A stretch of DNA of 64,000 bases from a bacterium (GTDB lineage Bacteria > Electryoneota > RPQS01). The notes under the pieces are model-generated. The model was given only the letters and a program-made list of their open reading frames with translations. It had not been told where the DNA came from and did no database searches. The position numbers and the translations under genes were made by a program. Positions 15,501 through 25,000 of this stretch are shown piece after piece. The stretch lies in NCBI GenBank assembly GCA_016702305.1, contig JADJEH010000009.1, forward strand, positions 1-64,000, written 5' to 3'. The stretch's first letter is position 1. Every line of letters begins with the position of its first letter.

Positions 15501-18296
15501 TTATTTCAGCAGCAGCATTTTCTGTGTCCACATCGCGTCGGGCAAACTTAACCGCGCCAGATACAAACCGCTGGCGCACTCCGGACAGGCAAACTCACGT
15601 TCATAACTTCCCGCCTCAAACCGCCCTTCGGCCAATACGGCCACGCGCTGTCCGAGCAGGTTGAAAATCTCAAGTTGAATCGGCGCACTTTGCAGCAGCG
15701 TGAAGCGCAGCCGCGCCGTCGCGTTAAACGGATTCGGATACGGCGGCAACAGCGCCGCCGACTGCGGCAGCGCCCGCGGCGCGCGCGCGTCCGACGGAAT
15801 CTCAATGTGAAACTCGGATTCAAGAATGATTTGATCGAGAATCATGTCAACATTGCCCGCCGTATCGAACGGCACTGTGCCTGTAAATTTGACAACGTGA
15901 TTCCCGGCTTCGAGATAGCGCCATGCGCCGCGCAGCGTATCGCTGCGGCTCCACACGTTATCGGCCAGCGTCGTATCCCACGCGACATGCCGGGCGATGT
16001 CCGGCAGGCTGTCCAGAAGCATCGCAAGCTCGCCGCCGCGAGTGGAATGACCCACGAAGTAGCTTAAGCGGTAGTTCCCCGCGCTGCGCACCGGCAAGAC
16101 GAAACTGGCAAACTCGCCGGTGGTATCCACGGTCATGCGCCGCACCAGCATCCGTCCCCATGTCGTTTCGTCGAGTCCGTCGCTGTAGTCACAGGCGCAC
16201 AATTCCGTCAATGAGCCGCCCTGCACCAGCGCCACGGGCATGCGTTCAATTTCAAAGCGTTCCAGCCGCACCGCCGTCAAGAATTCCTCCGATACGGCCA
16301 CCGGATAGCCCTCAATGGAAATCGCGTGAGCCTCAATCTGCGCGCGCGTCTCAGGAACGAGCTCGGGCAACAGCGGCATCACCACCCGCCCGCGCACCAC
16401 GCCGTCGGCATCCGCTTCCGGCGGTGTGCCGACCCACGGCAGCGTGACGCCGGCGAATTCAATCGAGATACTCTCGAGCTCGGGGTAGCCTCTTCCTTCA
16501 ATTTCCAGCGTGTCCGCCGCGCACGCAAAGCCGTTGATCTCGTCTCGCTTCAGACGGAACGAGACTTCCGGCGCCGTGAGCTGCGCCCACGCCTCGACAA
16601 TCGTCTCCTGGCCGTCGTTGAACTCGGCCACCAGCGGAGCCGAGCCGCCCGCGCTAAAGGGTGCGCGTACGCGAACGACCAGCACGGAATCAACCACGGT
16701 CGTATTCCCACCGACGATGTCAAGCGGATAGCCGTTCCAAATCACGCGCTCGAGGATCCGGCCGTTGCGTTGTCCGCGCCCGAAAATAGTCAGCACTTCA
16801 CCCGCGTGCGCAGAGTAACTCGAATCCTGGTCGCGCACTCGCCAGCGTTGCGGCTCGACGTAGCCCCACGCAATACTGCGGAAGTTCCCCGTCAGATGTC
16901 CCCACGCGCCGACTTCAAAGTCCATCGTCAGCGATTCGTCGAACGGCATCGGGTCGGTTAAATGCCAGTGATACGCTGCAAAATCGTTATTGGTGACCGT
17001 CACCACACCATGGGCGTAATTGCGGGTCAACGCCGGTTGGTTGTTCGCGCCAATCCAGCGATTGCTGCCGTTAAAATACTCCGGAGTGCCCAAACCCGCG
17101 CGCACGATGTCACCGTCCACGCTGATCACTTCATCTCCTTCGAGCACGGCTCCCGACGTGTTGTCGGCCTCCCAGTACAGCCCCAGAAAATGCCCGCGCC
17201 CGGCCAACTCCGCCGCCCGGAACGGTAGGAACCGCGCCGTCGGAGTGCTTCCGTTCACCTGCCCCGCTAACCGATAGGCCGGCACATCCTGCGGCGCCAG
17301 GGTCACGACATCCAACCCGATGCGCACACGGTTGGTGTTCGGCGTCACGACATTGTTCTCGATCTCGACTCGCACGCCCGTTGAAAACGGCAGCGGTGCC
17401 TGAAAATAGAGCGTGTCTCCGATTCGGCCCGTCAGTGCCGAGGTGTAGCTTGTCACGCCCTCCGAACAGCCAAACAGCATACCGACCTTCGCCGAGATGC
17501 TCGGTTCGGGATTGTGATCTACATAGATCCGCGCTACCGTGCGGTCCAGATAGCTGCGGGTCGTATCCTGCGGCACCATCCACACCCGTCGGACCACACC
17601 CGCGCCCTCATGATCAACCAACTCCGCCGTAACAAACGATGGCAGCGTCGAATCCGCCAGCATCGTCTGGGCGGGTAGATTGGCAAAGAACGGTCGCGTC
17701 GGCTGGTTCCACATCGTCTCCAAAGTGTCGCGCTTCAGGAAGAACGGCAGCGGGACAGGGTAGCGGAACGACTCGAACGCCGTGCCTTCTGGATAAATTA
17801 GCGCCGTGCCATGATAGGCGATGCTATTGCCGATATAGGTGATGCGCAGGCGGTCCTGAAAGGGAATCGGCACGTAGTTCCACGACCACCCTGACAGTGA
17901 ATCCGCTAAGGGCGGCAGGAACGGTGACGTGCGTCCGCACAAGGAGTCGGCCCGCACGTTAAGCTCGTCTTCAAGGAACGAGTCAATGTAGAACTTGAAG
18001 CGCAGGTCCGCGCCCGGATTACGCCGTGTCCAGCCGAACTCGGCCAGGCAACCCGGTCCGGAAATATCGCAGAGGATATTCCAGTTTTCGGAGTCGAGTC
18101 CGAGGTAGTTTCCGCCGTCCTCGTTGGTCAACCCTTCCCCACGGCTGGAAAAACACTCCACTCGTTCATGCGCGACAGGTCCGCACAGCAATTCGCGGCG
18201 CAACAGCGGCTCCCAGTAGACTTGGGCAGAGCCGACCTGTGCACCCGCCAAGACGGTCAGGAGCCAGATTTTTCTGAACATTTGGGGCATAATCAT
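15501..18296 (-). CDS. Large secreted protein with type IX secretion C-terminal sorting domain
   Basis: This is a roughly 931-residue protein starting at the MIMPQMFRK signal peptide, cleaved probably after VGSA so that the mature chain starts QVYW. Its body is beta-rich with IPT/TIG-like and Ig-like segments, and there is a carbohydrate-binding-like stretch near 740-850. The last ~85 residues form a T9SS type A sorting domain (PPYPNPFNATARLRF, IFNLLGQRV, SGLYLARL, KMLLLK). No catalytic domain is recognised. It is encoded 5 nt upstream of the heparinase-like gene, so the two are probably co-transcribed. The frame extends to 18545, but the upstream part lacks export features. Confidence 0.75.
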   Translation of the reverse strand: MIMPQMFRKIWLLTVLAGAQVGSAQVYWEPLLRRELLCGPVAHERVECFSSRGEGLTNEDGGNYLGLDSENWNILCDISGPGCLAEFGWTRRNPGADLRFKFYIDSFLEDELNVRADSLCGRTSPFLPPLADSLSGWSWNYVPIPFQDRLRITYIGNSIAYHGTALIYPEGTAFESFRYPVPLPFFLKRDTLETMWNQPTRPFFANLPAQTMLADSTLPSFVTAELVDHEGAGVVRRVWMVPQDTTRSYLDRTVARIYVDHNPEPSISAKVGMLFGCSEGVTSYTSALTGRIGDTLYFQAPLPFSTGVRVEIENNVVTPNTNRVRIGLDVVTLAPQDVPAYRLAGQVNGSTPTARFLPFRAAELAGRGHFLGLYWEADNTSGAVLEGDEVISVDGDIVRAGLGTPEYFNGSNRWIGANNQPALTRNYAHGVVTVTNNDFAAYHWHLTDPMPFDESLTMDFEVGAWGHLTGNFRSIAWGYVEPQRWRVRDQDSSYSAHAGEVLTIFGRGQRNGRILERVIWNGYPLDIVGGNTTVVDSVLVVRVRAPFSAGGSAPLVAEFNDGQETIVEAWAQLTAPEVSFRLKRDEINGFACAADTLEIEGRGYPELESISIEFAGVTLPWVGTPPEADADGVVRGRVVMPLLPELVPETRAQIEAHAISIEGYPVAVSEEFLTAVRLERFEIERMPVALVQGGSLTELCACDYSDGLDETTWGRMLVRRMTVDTTGEFASFVLPVRSAGNYRLSYFVGHSTRGGELAMLLDSLPDIARHVAWDTTLADNVWSRSDTLRGAWRYLEAGNHVVKFTGTVPFDTAGNVDMILDQIILESEFHIEIPSDARAPRALPQSAALLPPYPNPFNATARLRFTLLQSAPIQLEIFNLLGQRVAVLAEGRFEAGSYEREFACPECASGLYLARLSLPDAMWTQKMLLLK

Positions 18297-18615
18297 GGGC
18301 TGTCCCGGCGCAAGAACCAAACCAAACAGGGGCCTTCTCGCGGGCCGAATCCAGCTATACAATGTACGCTCCCTCGTGGGCATTCCGCAACCACCTCCGG
18401 TCAATTTCAAAGTCCGCTCGTTAATTGTAAGATTAATATTTTCAATGGTTATGTCCAGATCGCTCGCGCGAGCCACCCCGTTCCCTGGCCGCCAGAGGAA
18501 CGACCGGGTTGCACCGCCGCCCAAGAGCAAGCGGGCGGACCACATTCATGGCCCGCCCGCCTCCGCTTTCCGCATCCCGCACCGCACCAGTCAAAACTCG
18601 CTCCCGGGGACCCAA
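18297..18615. other. Intergenic region between the TonB receptor gene and the T9SS cargo gene
   Basis: 319 bp without a supported gene. It holds the GC-rich hairpin at 18531-18560 and an AT-rich patch at about 18415-18450, the likeliest place for a leftward promoter of the cargo gene. No clear -35/-10 pair with normal spacing was found. Confidence 0.4.
18531..18560 (-). terminator. Possible terminator hairpin after the TonB receptor gene
   Basis: An 8-bp GC stem (GCGGGCGG with CCGCCCGC) with a 14-nt loop lies 56-85 bp beyond the receptor stop. On the minus strand it is followed by TTGCTCTTG, only weakly T-rich, so an efficient intrinsic terminator is uncertain. Confidence 0.4.
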
Positions 18616-21045
18616 CTAAAGTTCGAGCTTAACCCCGCCGATAAAGAATGCCCGAAACTGATAGGCTTCAATCCGTTCCCCGCTGTCGTCGAAGATATAT
18701 TCGGCGATATTGGCGCGGTTGAGCACATTCTGCAATTCGAGGAAGAACACCAGCGAGGTCGCGCCGATGTAGTGTTTGTTGTCGAGCCGCACGTCCCAAC
18801 GCACGTAGTCCGGATAGCGGTCCGTATTATAGCCGTCTTTATACCAATGGGCCTCATACACCGGATCCGGCGCGCCGCCGCCTTCCGCATACCACACGTT
18901 GCGCGTGAACGGTCGCCCGCTCATGTACCGCAGCCGTGACGCAAACGTCAATTCATCGCCATTGATCGGCAGCGCGTGCGTCAGCCAACCGTACCACTGC
19001 TTCTGGAAGTTGCGATAGCCTTCGTTGCGGCTGAAGTTCGTCTTGTAGCCGCCGACCAATGTCACCACATGCCGGTAGTCGTGCTGGCCGGGCCGCACAC
19101 CATAGGCCGGATCGTCGGTCTCGGTGCGCCCGTACGAGTAGCTCGCGGTGCCGTACCAGTGCTGCGCGAGCTTCTGCTGCAAGAACAGCTCGGCGCCAAA
19201 CGCTGTTTTGGTCCGCTCAGGCAGCCGCCGCTGCGACCGATAACCGTAGTCCCCCGTCGTCTCGCGCACGATATCTTCTGCGCTCACCAACAGATCATCG
19301 TACTCCTTGTAGTAGCTCTCAATCGAGATCAAGCTGCTGGCGCGTGGAATCCAGCGCATCCCCAGAACATACTGAATTGCGCGATAGTGTTCGAGCTTCC
19401 GGTTCCCGCCATTCGGCTCTTCCGTGTACGTCGTGAACGGATGCGATTGATAGTACCAACCGTACGCGGCCGCAATCGTCACGTTGCGCCGCGCGTCATA
19501 GCTCGCCGCGAATCGCGGCCCCAGCTTGTGATCGCCTGAATACTCGAAGCCGTCATAGCGCAGGCCGGGCGTAAACGACCACGCCTTGGCCGGGCGCCAC
19601 GCGTATTGCGCGTACGCACCGTACTTGGGCGATGTTGCGCGCTCCTGAATGCGATAGGCCGCTTGCACAAACGTATCCGGCAGGGCATTCTGACTGCCGA
19701 GATAGCCGTCTTCAAAAATGACGGTATCATTGGCGAAGTAGATGTCGTGCTCAAACGTCACCGGCTTGATGCTGCCGCCCAGCGACCACTCGTCGCGGTC
19801 CCGGGCGCCGCCGTTCCAGCTCAGGCTGGCCTGTTGCGTCATCTCGGCGCTGTTATTCGAGAACTCCTTGGTCAGGGCGCGCCGACCCTGCGCGTCGTAT
19901 TCGGCGTTGGCGACTTCGGCATTGTAAGTCGCGCGCGTCGCGCCGACCACCAAATCCGTGAAGCTCCGACCCCATAGACTGCGCAGCCGCGCTCCCGCAA
20001 TGAAACGGTCACCAAAATATTCCACGGACTCAGCGCCCCGCGAAAACGCCGACGGTTCGTCGTCGTTGAAGTAGATTTCATCCTTGCCCAACAGCCCGTT
20101 GACGGTCAACTTGTGATTCGCGCTAAGATCGTAAGTCAGCTTCCCCTGCACGTCCCAATAGTTCGGCACCGCGGTCAACCCGATCGCCCCTTGCGGAAAC
20201 AGATCGAGATAGCTCTTGCGCGCCGATAGAATCACGGCGCCCTTCCCGCGTGCGATTGGACTTTCCACCAGCCCACCCGCCCCGGCCATGGACATCTCGA
20301 GCTCGGCCTCGCGCGTCTCGCGCGAGCCATCACGCAACTCCAGATTCAGCACGCTCGACGCGCGGTCGCCGTATTTCGCTGAGAAGCCGCCCGACGCAAA
20401 GGTCACGTCGCGCAGAAATTCCGGATTGAGCAAGCTAATCGGACCGCCGCCGCCCTCCTGATAGCCGTAGTGATTGATGTTGTCAATCTCCAGGCCGTCA
20501 ATGATGGTCAGGTTCTCATTCGGACTGCCGCCGCGCACGACGATCTCGTTGTTCTGATCATTTTCGCTCAGCACGCCGGGGAGTGCTTGAATGATGCGTT
20601 GCACATCGGCCGCTCCGCCCGGTGCGCGCCGCACCTCTTCATAGGACAGCGAGCGCGCGGACGTCGGCATATCATGCTGCACTTCGGCGAAGAAGCCCGT
20701 GCTGATGGTCACCTCTTCGCCTTCATACACCTTCTCGCCAAACGCTAACTCCACTTCCGTCGTACGATGCGGCAAGATCTCCACTTCCGCTTTGACGACG
20801 ACTTCGTAGCCGAATGCGTAGCCCTGCACGTGATACGTGCCCGGCTCGACATGGTCAATGGAGAATTGACCGTCGCCATCGGACAGCGCGCTGCCCGGAT
20901 TGTTTACAAAGCTGATTTGCACCGCCGCCAGCGGTTCGCGCGTCGCCGCATCTAACGTCCGGCCGCGCAATGCGCCGGTCGCGGCATAGCCCACCTGCGT
21001 CGCCATGCACAGCATGACCACCAACAATTTCGCGGCCTTTAGCAT
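18616..21045 (-). CDS. TonB-dependent outer-membrane receptor with carboxypeptidase-regulatory-like N-terminal domain
   Basis: The 809-residue protein has a signal peptide (MLKAAKLLVVMLCMATQVGYA), a CarboxypepD_reg-like domain at about 23-105 (GALRGRTLDAATREPL, GDGQFSIDHVEPGTYHV), and a plug domain at about 120-230 (ALPGVLSENDQNNEIVVRGG, IDGLEIDNINHYG). A 22-strand-type barrel follows. The cargo cannot be predicted. Such receptors take up siderophores, vitamins, peptides or glycans using TonB-ExbBD energy. The gene starts 11 bp after the padR stop, so it probably forms a two-gene operon controlled by that regulator. The C-terminal residue is Leu rather than the usual aromatic. Confidence 0.9.
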   Translation of the reverse strand: MLKAAKLLVVMLCMATQVGYAATGALRGRTLDAATREPLAAVQISFVNNPGSALSDGDGQFSIDHVEPGTYHVQGYAFGYEVVVKAEVEILPHRTTEVELAFGEKVYEGEEVTISTGFFAEVQHDMPTSARSLSYEEVRRAPGGAADVQRIIQALPGVLSENDQNNEIVVRGGSPNENLTIIDGLEIDNINHYGYQEGGGGPISLLNPEFLRDVTFASGGFSAKYGDRASSVLNLELRDGSRETREAELEMSMAGAGGLVESPIARGKGAVILSARKSYLDLFPQGAIGLTAVPNYWDVQGKLTYDLSANHKLTVNGLLGKDEIYFNDDEPSAFSRGAESVEYFGDRFIAGARLRSLWGRSFTDLVVGATRATYNAEVANAEYDAQGRRALTKEFSNNSAEMTQQASLSWNGGARDRDEWSLGGSIKPVTFEHDIYFANDTVIFEDGYLGSQNALPDTFVQAAYRIQERATSPKYGAYAQYAWRPAKAWSFTPGLRYDGFEYSGDHKLGPRFAASYDARRNVTIAAAYGWYYQSHPFTTYTEEPNGGNRKLEHYRAIQYVLGMRWIPRASSLISIESYYKEYDDLLVSAEDIVRETTGDYGYRSQRRLPERTKTAFGAELFLQQKLAQHWYGTASYSYGRTETDDPAYGVRPGQHDYRHVVTLVGGYKTNFSRNEGYRNFQKQWYGWLTHALPINGDELTFASRLRYMSGRPFTRNVWYAEGGGAPDPVYEAHWYKDGYNTDRYPDYVRWDVRLDNKHYIGATSLVFFLELQNVLNRANIAEYIFDDSGERIEAYQFRAFFIGGVKLEL

Positions 21046-21056
21046 AATATCCTCGG

Positions 21057-21719
21057 TTACTTATCGGGTTCCGTCCCCGGCTGAAAAGCCGCGGTCATGC
21101 GTTCCATCGTCTCGCGGTCGAGCGCCGGCCGCCCGGCCAGCCATGAGCGGTGCGATTCAAGCAGCGTGTCATTGGCAATGGCGGCGCGCAGGGCCTGTAA
21201 CTCGGCCATGACGCCTTCCGTGTACGCCACTCCATAGCGAATCGCGAAGATGTAGAAGGGCGGATAGACCGTATCGTGCGGACAGGAATCCAGAATCCAA
21301 CGTGCCTTCGCCGTCAACAACACAGAGTACATTTCGAGCTGCGCGATCTTGCGATCCACGTGCGCCAGCGCCGTCTCGCGATCGAGGTGTGCGCCGAAGA
21401 ACATCTTCAGCAGAAACTCGTCCCGCAGCACGTCCTCGGTCGGCGGCTCGCACAGCCAGCGTTTCAGCTCGTCCATTCCCTGTTCGGTGATCGCATAGAC
21501 TCGTCGTACGCCGGGCCCCTGCCCCTCGCCAACTTCTTCAGCCGAACTCAACAATCCCGCCTCTTCCATCCGCGCCAATTCCGGGTAAATCTGGCCATAG
21601 CTCTCCGACCAGAAGTGCGCAGTACTTTCTTCGATCTTCTTCTTGAGCTGGTAGCCGCTGGCCGGCTCAGCGCTAAGTTGTCCCAGTAGTGCCCACCGGG
21701 TTTTCGAGGTGCGTGTCAT
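21057..21719 (-). CDS. PadR-family transcriptional regulator
   Basis: This 220-residue protein has an N-terminal winged helix (about 8-90: ALLGQLSAEPASGYQLKKKI, YGQIYPELARMEEAGLL, RRVYAITEQGMDELKRWL) and a C-terminal helical region (about 95-185, FLLKMFFGAHLDRETAL) of the Vir_act_alpha_C type that dimerises in PadR proteins. PadR regulators usually repress neighbouring genes and themselves. Here the neighbour is the TonB-dependent receptor. The SD TGGAG is 6 nt before ATG. A consensus promoter with a palindrome near +1 lies directly upstream, suggesting autoregulation. Confidence 0.93.
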   Translation of the reverse strand: MTRTSKTRWALLGQLSAEPASGYQLKKKIEESTAHFWSESYGQIYPELARMEEAGLLSSAEEVGEGQGPGVRRVYAITEQGMDELKRWLCEPPTEDVLRDEFLLKMFFGAHLDRETALAHVDRKIAQLEMYSVLLTAKARWILDSCPHDTVYPPFYIFAIRYGVAYTEGVMAELQALRAAIANDTLLESHRSWLAGRPALDRETMERMTAAFQPGTEPDK

Positions 21720-21730
21720 TTATATCTCCA

Positions 21731-21742
21731 AGCAATATTGCT
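21731..21742. promoter_or_regulatory. Putative PadR operator palindrome at the transcription start
   Basis: AGCAATATTGCT is a perfect 12-bp palindrome lying at about +1 to +12 of the padR promoter. Three copies of TATATCT (21721, 21751, 21766) flank it. Position suits autorepression by PadR; binding is an inference. Confidence 0.5.
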
Positions 21743-21748
21743 ACAAAC

Positions 21749-21777
21749 AATATATCTAAAAAGAATATATCTGTCAA
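21749..21777 (-). promoter_or_regulatory. Sigma-70-type promoter of the padR-receptor operon
   Basis: On the minus strand TTGACA (21777-21772) and TATATT (21754-21749) are separated by exactly 17 bp. Transcription would start near 21742, about 23 nt before the padR ATG. Confidence 0.75.
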
Positions 21778-21893
21778 CTCGATCACGAATTTATGAAAGC
21801 TATAATAAACAGTGACATGAATCTTGCTTGACCCTCTTGTAGAGGCGAGACTCCGGCGAATTCCAAAATGCTCGAAATGTCAGACTGCGGCCC

Positions 21894-21929
21894 AAAACGA
21901 AAAGAGCGGACCAAAGACTGGTCCGCTCT
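21894..21929 (-). terminator. Rho-independent terminator of the 4127-residue protein gene
   Basis: A perfect 11-bp stem (AGAGCGGACCA with TGGTCCGCTCT) and 5-nt loop at 21903-21929 is followed on the minus strand by TTTTCGTTTT. It is about 85 bp past the stop codon at 22015. Confidence 0.85.
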
Positions 21930-22014
21930 CCTCTATATGGGCGGTGCGCCGGGAGGGCTTCCGACGCACCTGGGCAAGTGGATCGCCCCTGGGCAAGGGA
22001 CGATCCGGGCATGA

Positions 22015-25000
22015 CTATTTGATCAGGTGCACGCGCTTGACGTCTGTGAAGTCCGCTGACTGCATGCGCACGAAATACAATCCGCTGGCATGAGCGTGGG
22101 CTTGCCACGTTGCCCGCAGGAATCCGGCTGGCTGTTTGCCATCGAAAAGTTCTTCGACCTCGCGGCCCAGCACGTCGAACACGACGATCCGCACATCGGC
22201 CGGCTGCGGCAATTCAAATGGCACCGTCAGCGTGGCGTTAAACGGATTCGGATACGGCGCGCCCAGCGCCACCACATTCGGCAGCAGTACGCCACTCGGG
22301 TCAATCGGAGTGCCGCCCTGAATCCGGAACGGCGCATCCGACAGATCGTGAATGCTCGTGTCACTTTCAGACGCGATAATCACAAAGCAACTGTCCGCGT
22401 TCGGCCCGGTGATGGTCCAGATCTCTTCACCGTCGTTTTCGGTGGACAAGAAGAGCGTGTCCAAATCATGGATCGGCGCGCCCCGCCACAGCGCGACGTG
22501 CACGTTGCCGCTGATGCCTTCGCTGTCCCAGCGGATGCGCAGTTGCTGCGTCACGTCGTAGCCGCCGCCGCTATTCGGTTCAATCACCGTGATACTCGGC
22601 ATGCGAATACTAATCGGCAGATCGGTTGTGTCAAACACGGCCGACTCTCCCGCCAGACGAATGCGCAACGCGGCAAACTCGCTTTCTGGACCTTCCACCG
22701 TCCATAGGAACGAATCAAGCTCCGTCGTTGCCACGTTCTGCCAGTTGCCTTCCGCGCGGTCGCCGTAGTTAACAGCAAGCTCGACATCACCCGGCGCATG
22801 TGCGCGCGACCAGCGGATCCAGCGCTCTTCGCCGACATACCACACCGTCTCGTCACCCGCGTCAATCGTCAAAGCGCGTGCAACCAGCGTCCGCACGGGC
22901 GACAGCGCCGACAGTTGCGGATAGCTGACCGATGTCACCCGGAATTGCAGCGCCTCACTCTCGTGATACGGCAGGGCGTAGCTGTAGGTCGTGTCGGTCA
23001 CGCCCGTCGCCGCGATCATCCAGTCCGCGCCGTTAAAAGTGACCTCCAGATTGACAGGCGCGGCGCCGTCCAACGCGCTCCACGCCAACTCAATAGTCTG
23101 TCCGGCCGTGTCACTACCGCTCGTATTCGGCGCGAGCCACTGAAGCTCGGGCACATGCACGCGGAACGTCTCCGTCGTATCGGCAATCGTGTGATCGTCC
23201 ATCGTGCGCACGATTAAGCGCGCGTCGCCGCGTGGCGGTTCGACAATCCAATTCCAACTCACGTTGAGCAGGTTCTCAGCCAGCGTCGTTTCACCGCTTG
23301 CGTCCAGCCGCACGACTTCCATCGCGCTCTGCACACCCGCCGCGTTCCAACTCAGCGCCACCGTTTCATTCGCCAGCACATCCGCTGGAGGTTCGTTTGT
23401 CCACGCCAGCGCCGGTGCGCTAAGGACAAAGGCGGGCGTCGCCGCTTGCAGCTCCTGGTCACCCGCCACGAACGCGCGGAAGCGCGCCACGCTTGACAAC
23501 GGCTCTTCAATCGTCACGATCAGCGTTCCTGGCACCGTTATGTCAGCCAGCGACTCCACCTGACCGTCACGATCCAGCGCGACGATCACGGTTTCACTCA
23601 CATGCTCCGCAATATGATCACCGGTAATTTGCAACTCGACCTGCATGCCGACGTACAACGTTTCGGCGGGCGTCGTCATGGTAATCGCCAGCGTCGGCTG
23701 ATAGACGCCGATCGCCTGATTCAGCACGTCGGAGAATTGTGCTTCAAGCTCACTGCGGACGCGCAAGCGGCCGTTCTCCGTCTCCGGCAGACTCGGCGAC
23801 CACTCGTAGGCCTCCGCAGTACCGCGGTAGAGCTGTTCCCACGGGCCGTTCGCTCCGTCGCGCGAGAATTCGAGAATCGCGTCTCCGATGATTTCATGCG
23901 CGTCCCAAGTCACATCGCGCGGAATGCCCACACGGAAGTCCGGATCGCCGACACTGTTCATCGTCAAGCTCGGCGCGACGACACGGAAGCTCGCGCTCGT
24001 GTCGGTCAAGTCGCCCCGCATCACGGCTTGAATGGCAACCAGTGCATTGTTCGCGGCGCTCGTTGGCAGATAGACAAGACTATCGCCGGCGCTTTGGCCG
24101 ATTTCCACAAAGCCCGCGCCGCTATTCAAGAGCACGCGTACATTCCCGCCCACATGCGACCGCGTCCAGCGCACCGTCTGCGGTGAATTGATCACCCAGC
24201 GCGAGTCACCCGACGGCGTCGTCAACGCCAACGACGGCTGGTAGGGGCCAAACACCGGAATACTGTCCGCGCAGAACGGCGCGGCCAGTGAATTAATGAC
24301 GAGATAGGCCTGTGCCGCCGCGTCACCGCTCACGGTCCATGCGACGCTGTCCAGCAGCGTTGCAGCCGCGATCACGGTGGATGAACCGCCGACGCGATTG
24401 AGGCGCACCGACACCGCGCCGCTGAAGCCCACGCGCTCCCAGCGCGTCGTTAACACGTTGCCCAACACCAGCGGCGCATTGTCCACCGGCGCGATCAGCA
24501 CGACCTGCGCCTGCAGCAGCGTGAAGTTGGCGTCGCCCAGGTCATTCCACGCGCTATTCACCGTGGACGCCACACGCAGCCGGGCTTGTGTGGTCGGCGC
24601 GCCGCTCACGGTCCACACCAGCGAGTCAGCGTTTACCGACGCGACCAGCGTCTCCCATGACGACGGATAGTTGCGGTCAATTTCCACGCGCACCGGCGCC
24701 GGATGATCCGCGCGCGTCCAACGCAGCGTTACCGGCTGCTCAATCGTCAGCATCTCGCCGTTTTGCGGAGAGCTGACGGTCAGCGTCGGTGTGGCCAGCA
24801 CAAACGCATTGGACAGCGCATACACTTGCGGTTGCGCGTCGCTTTGTATCTTCAGCATCGCCTGCGGCGCCGCGCTTCCGGCGGGCGTCCAGGAATAGGA
24901 TGTCGTTGCCAAATTCGCGGCCAGCAGTTCATTGAACGTCGCCCCGTTGTCCCGGGACAGATACAGCGATACCGTGCCGCTCAAATTGCTCACCTGCCAA

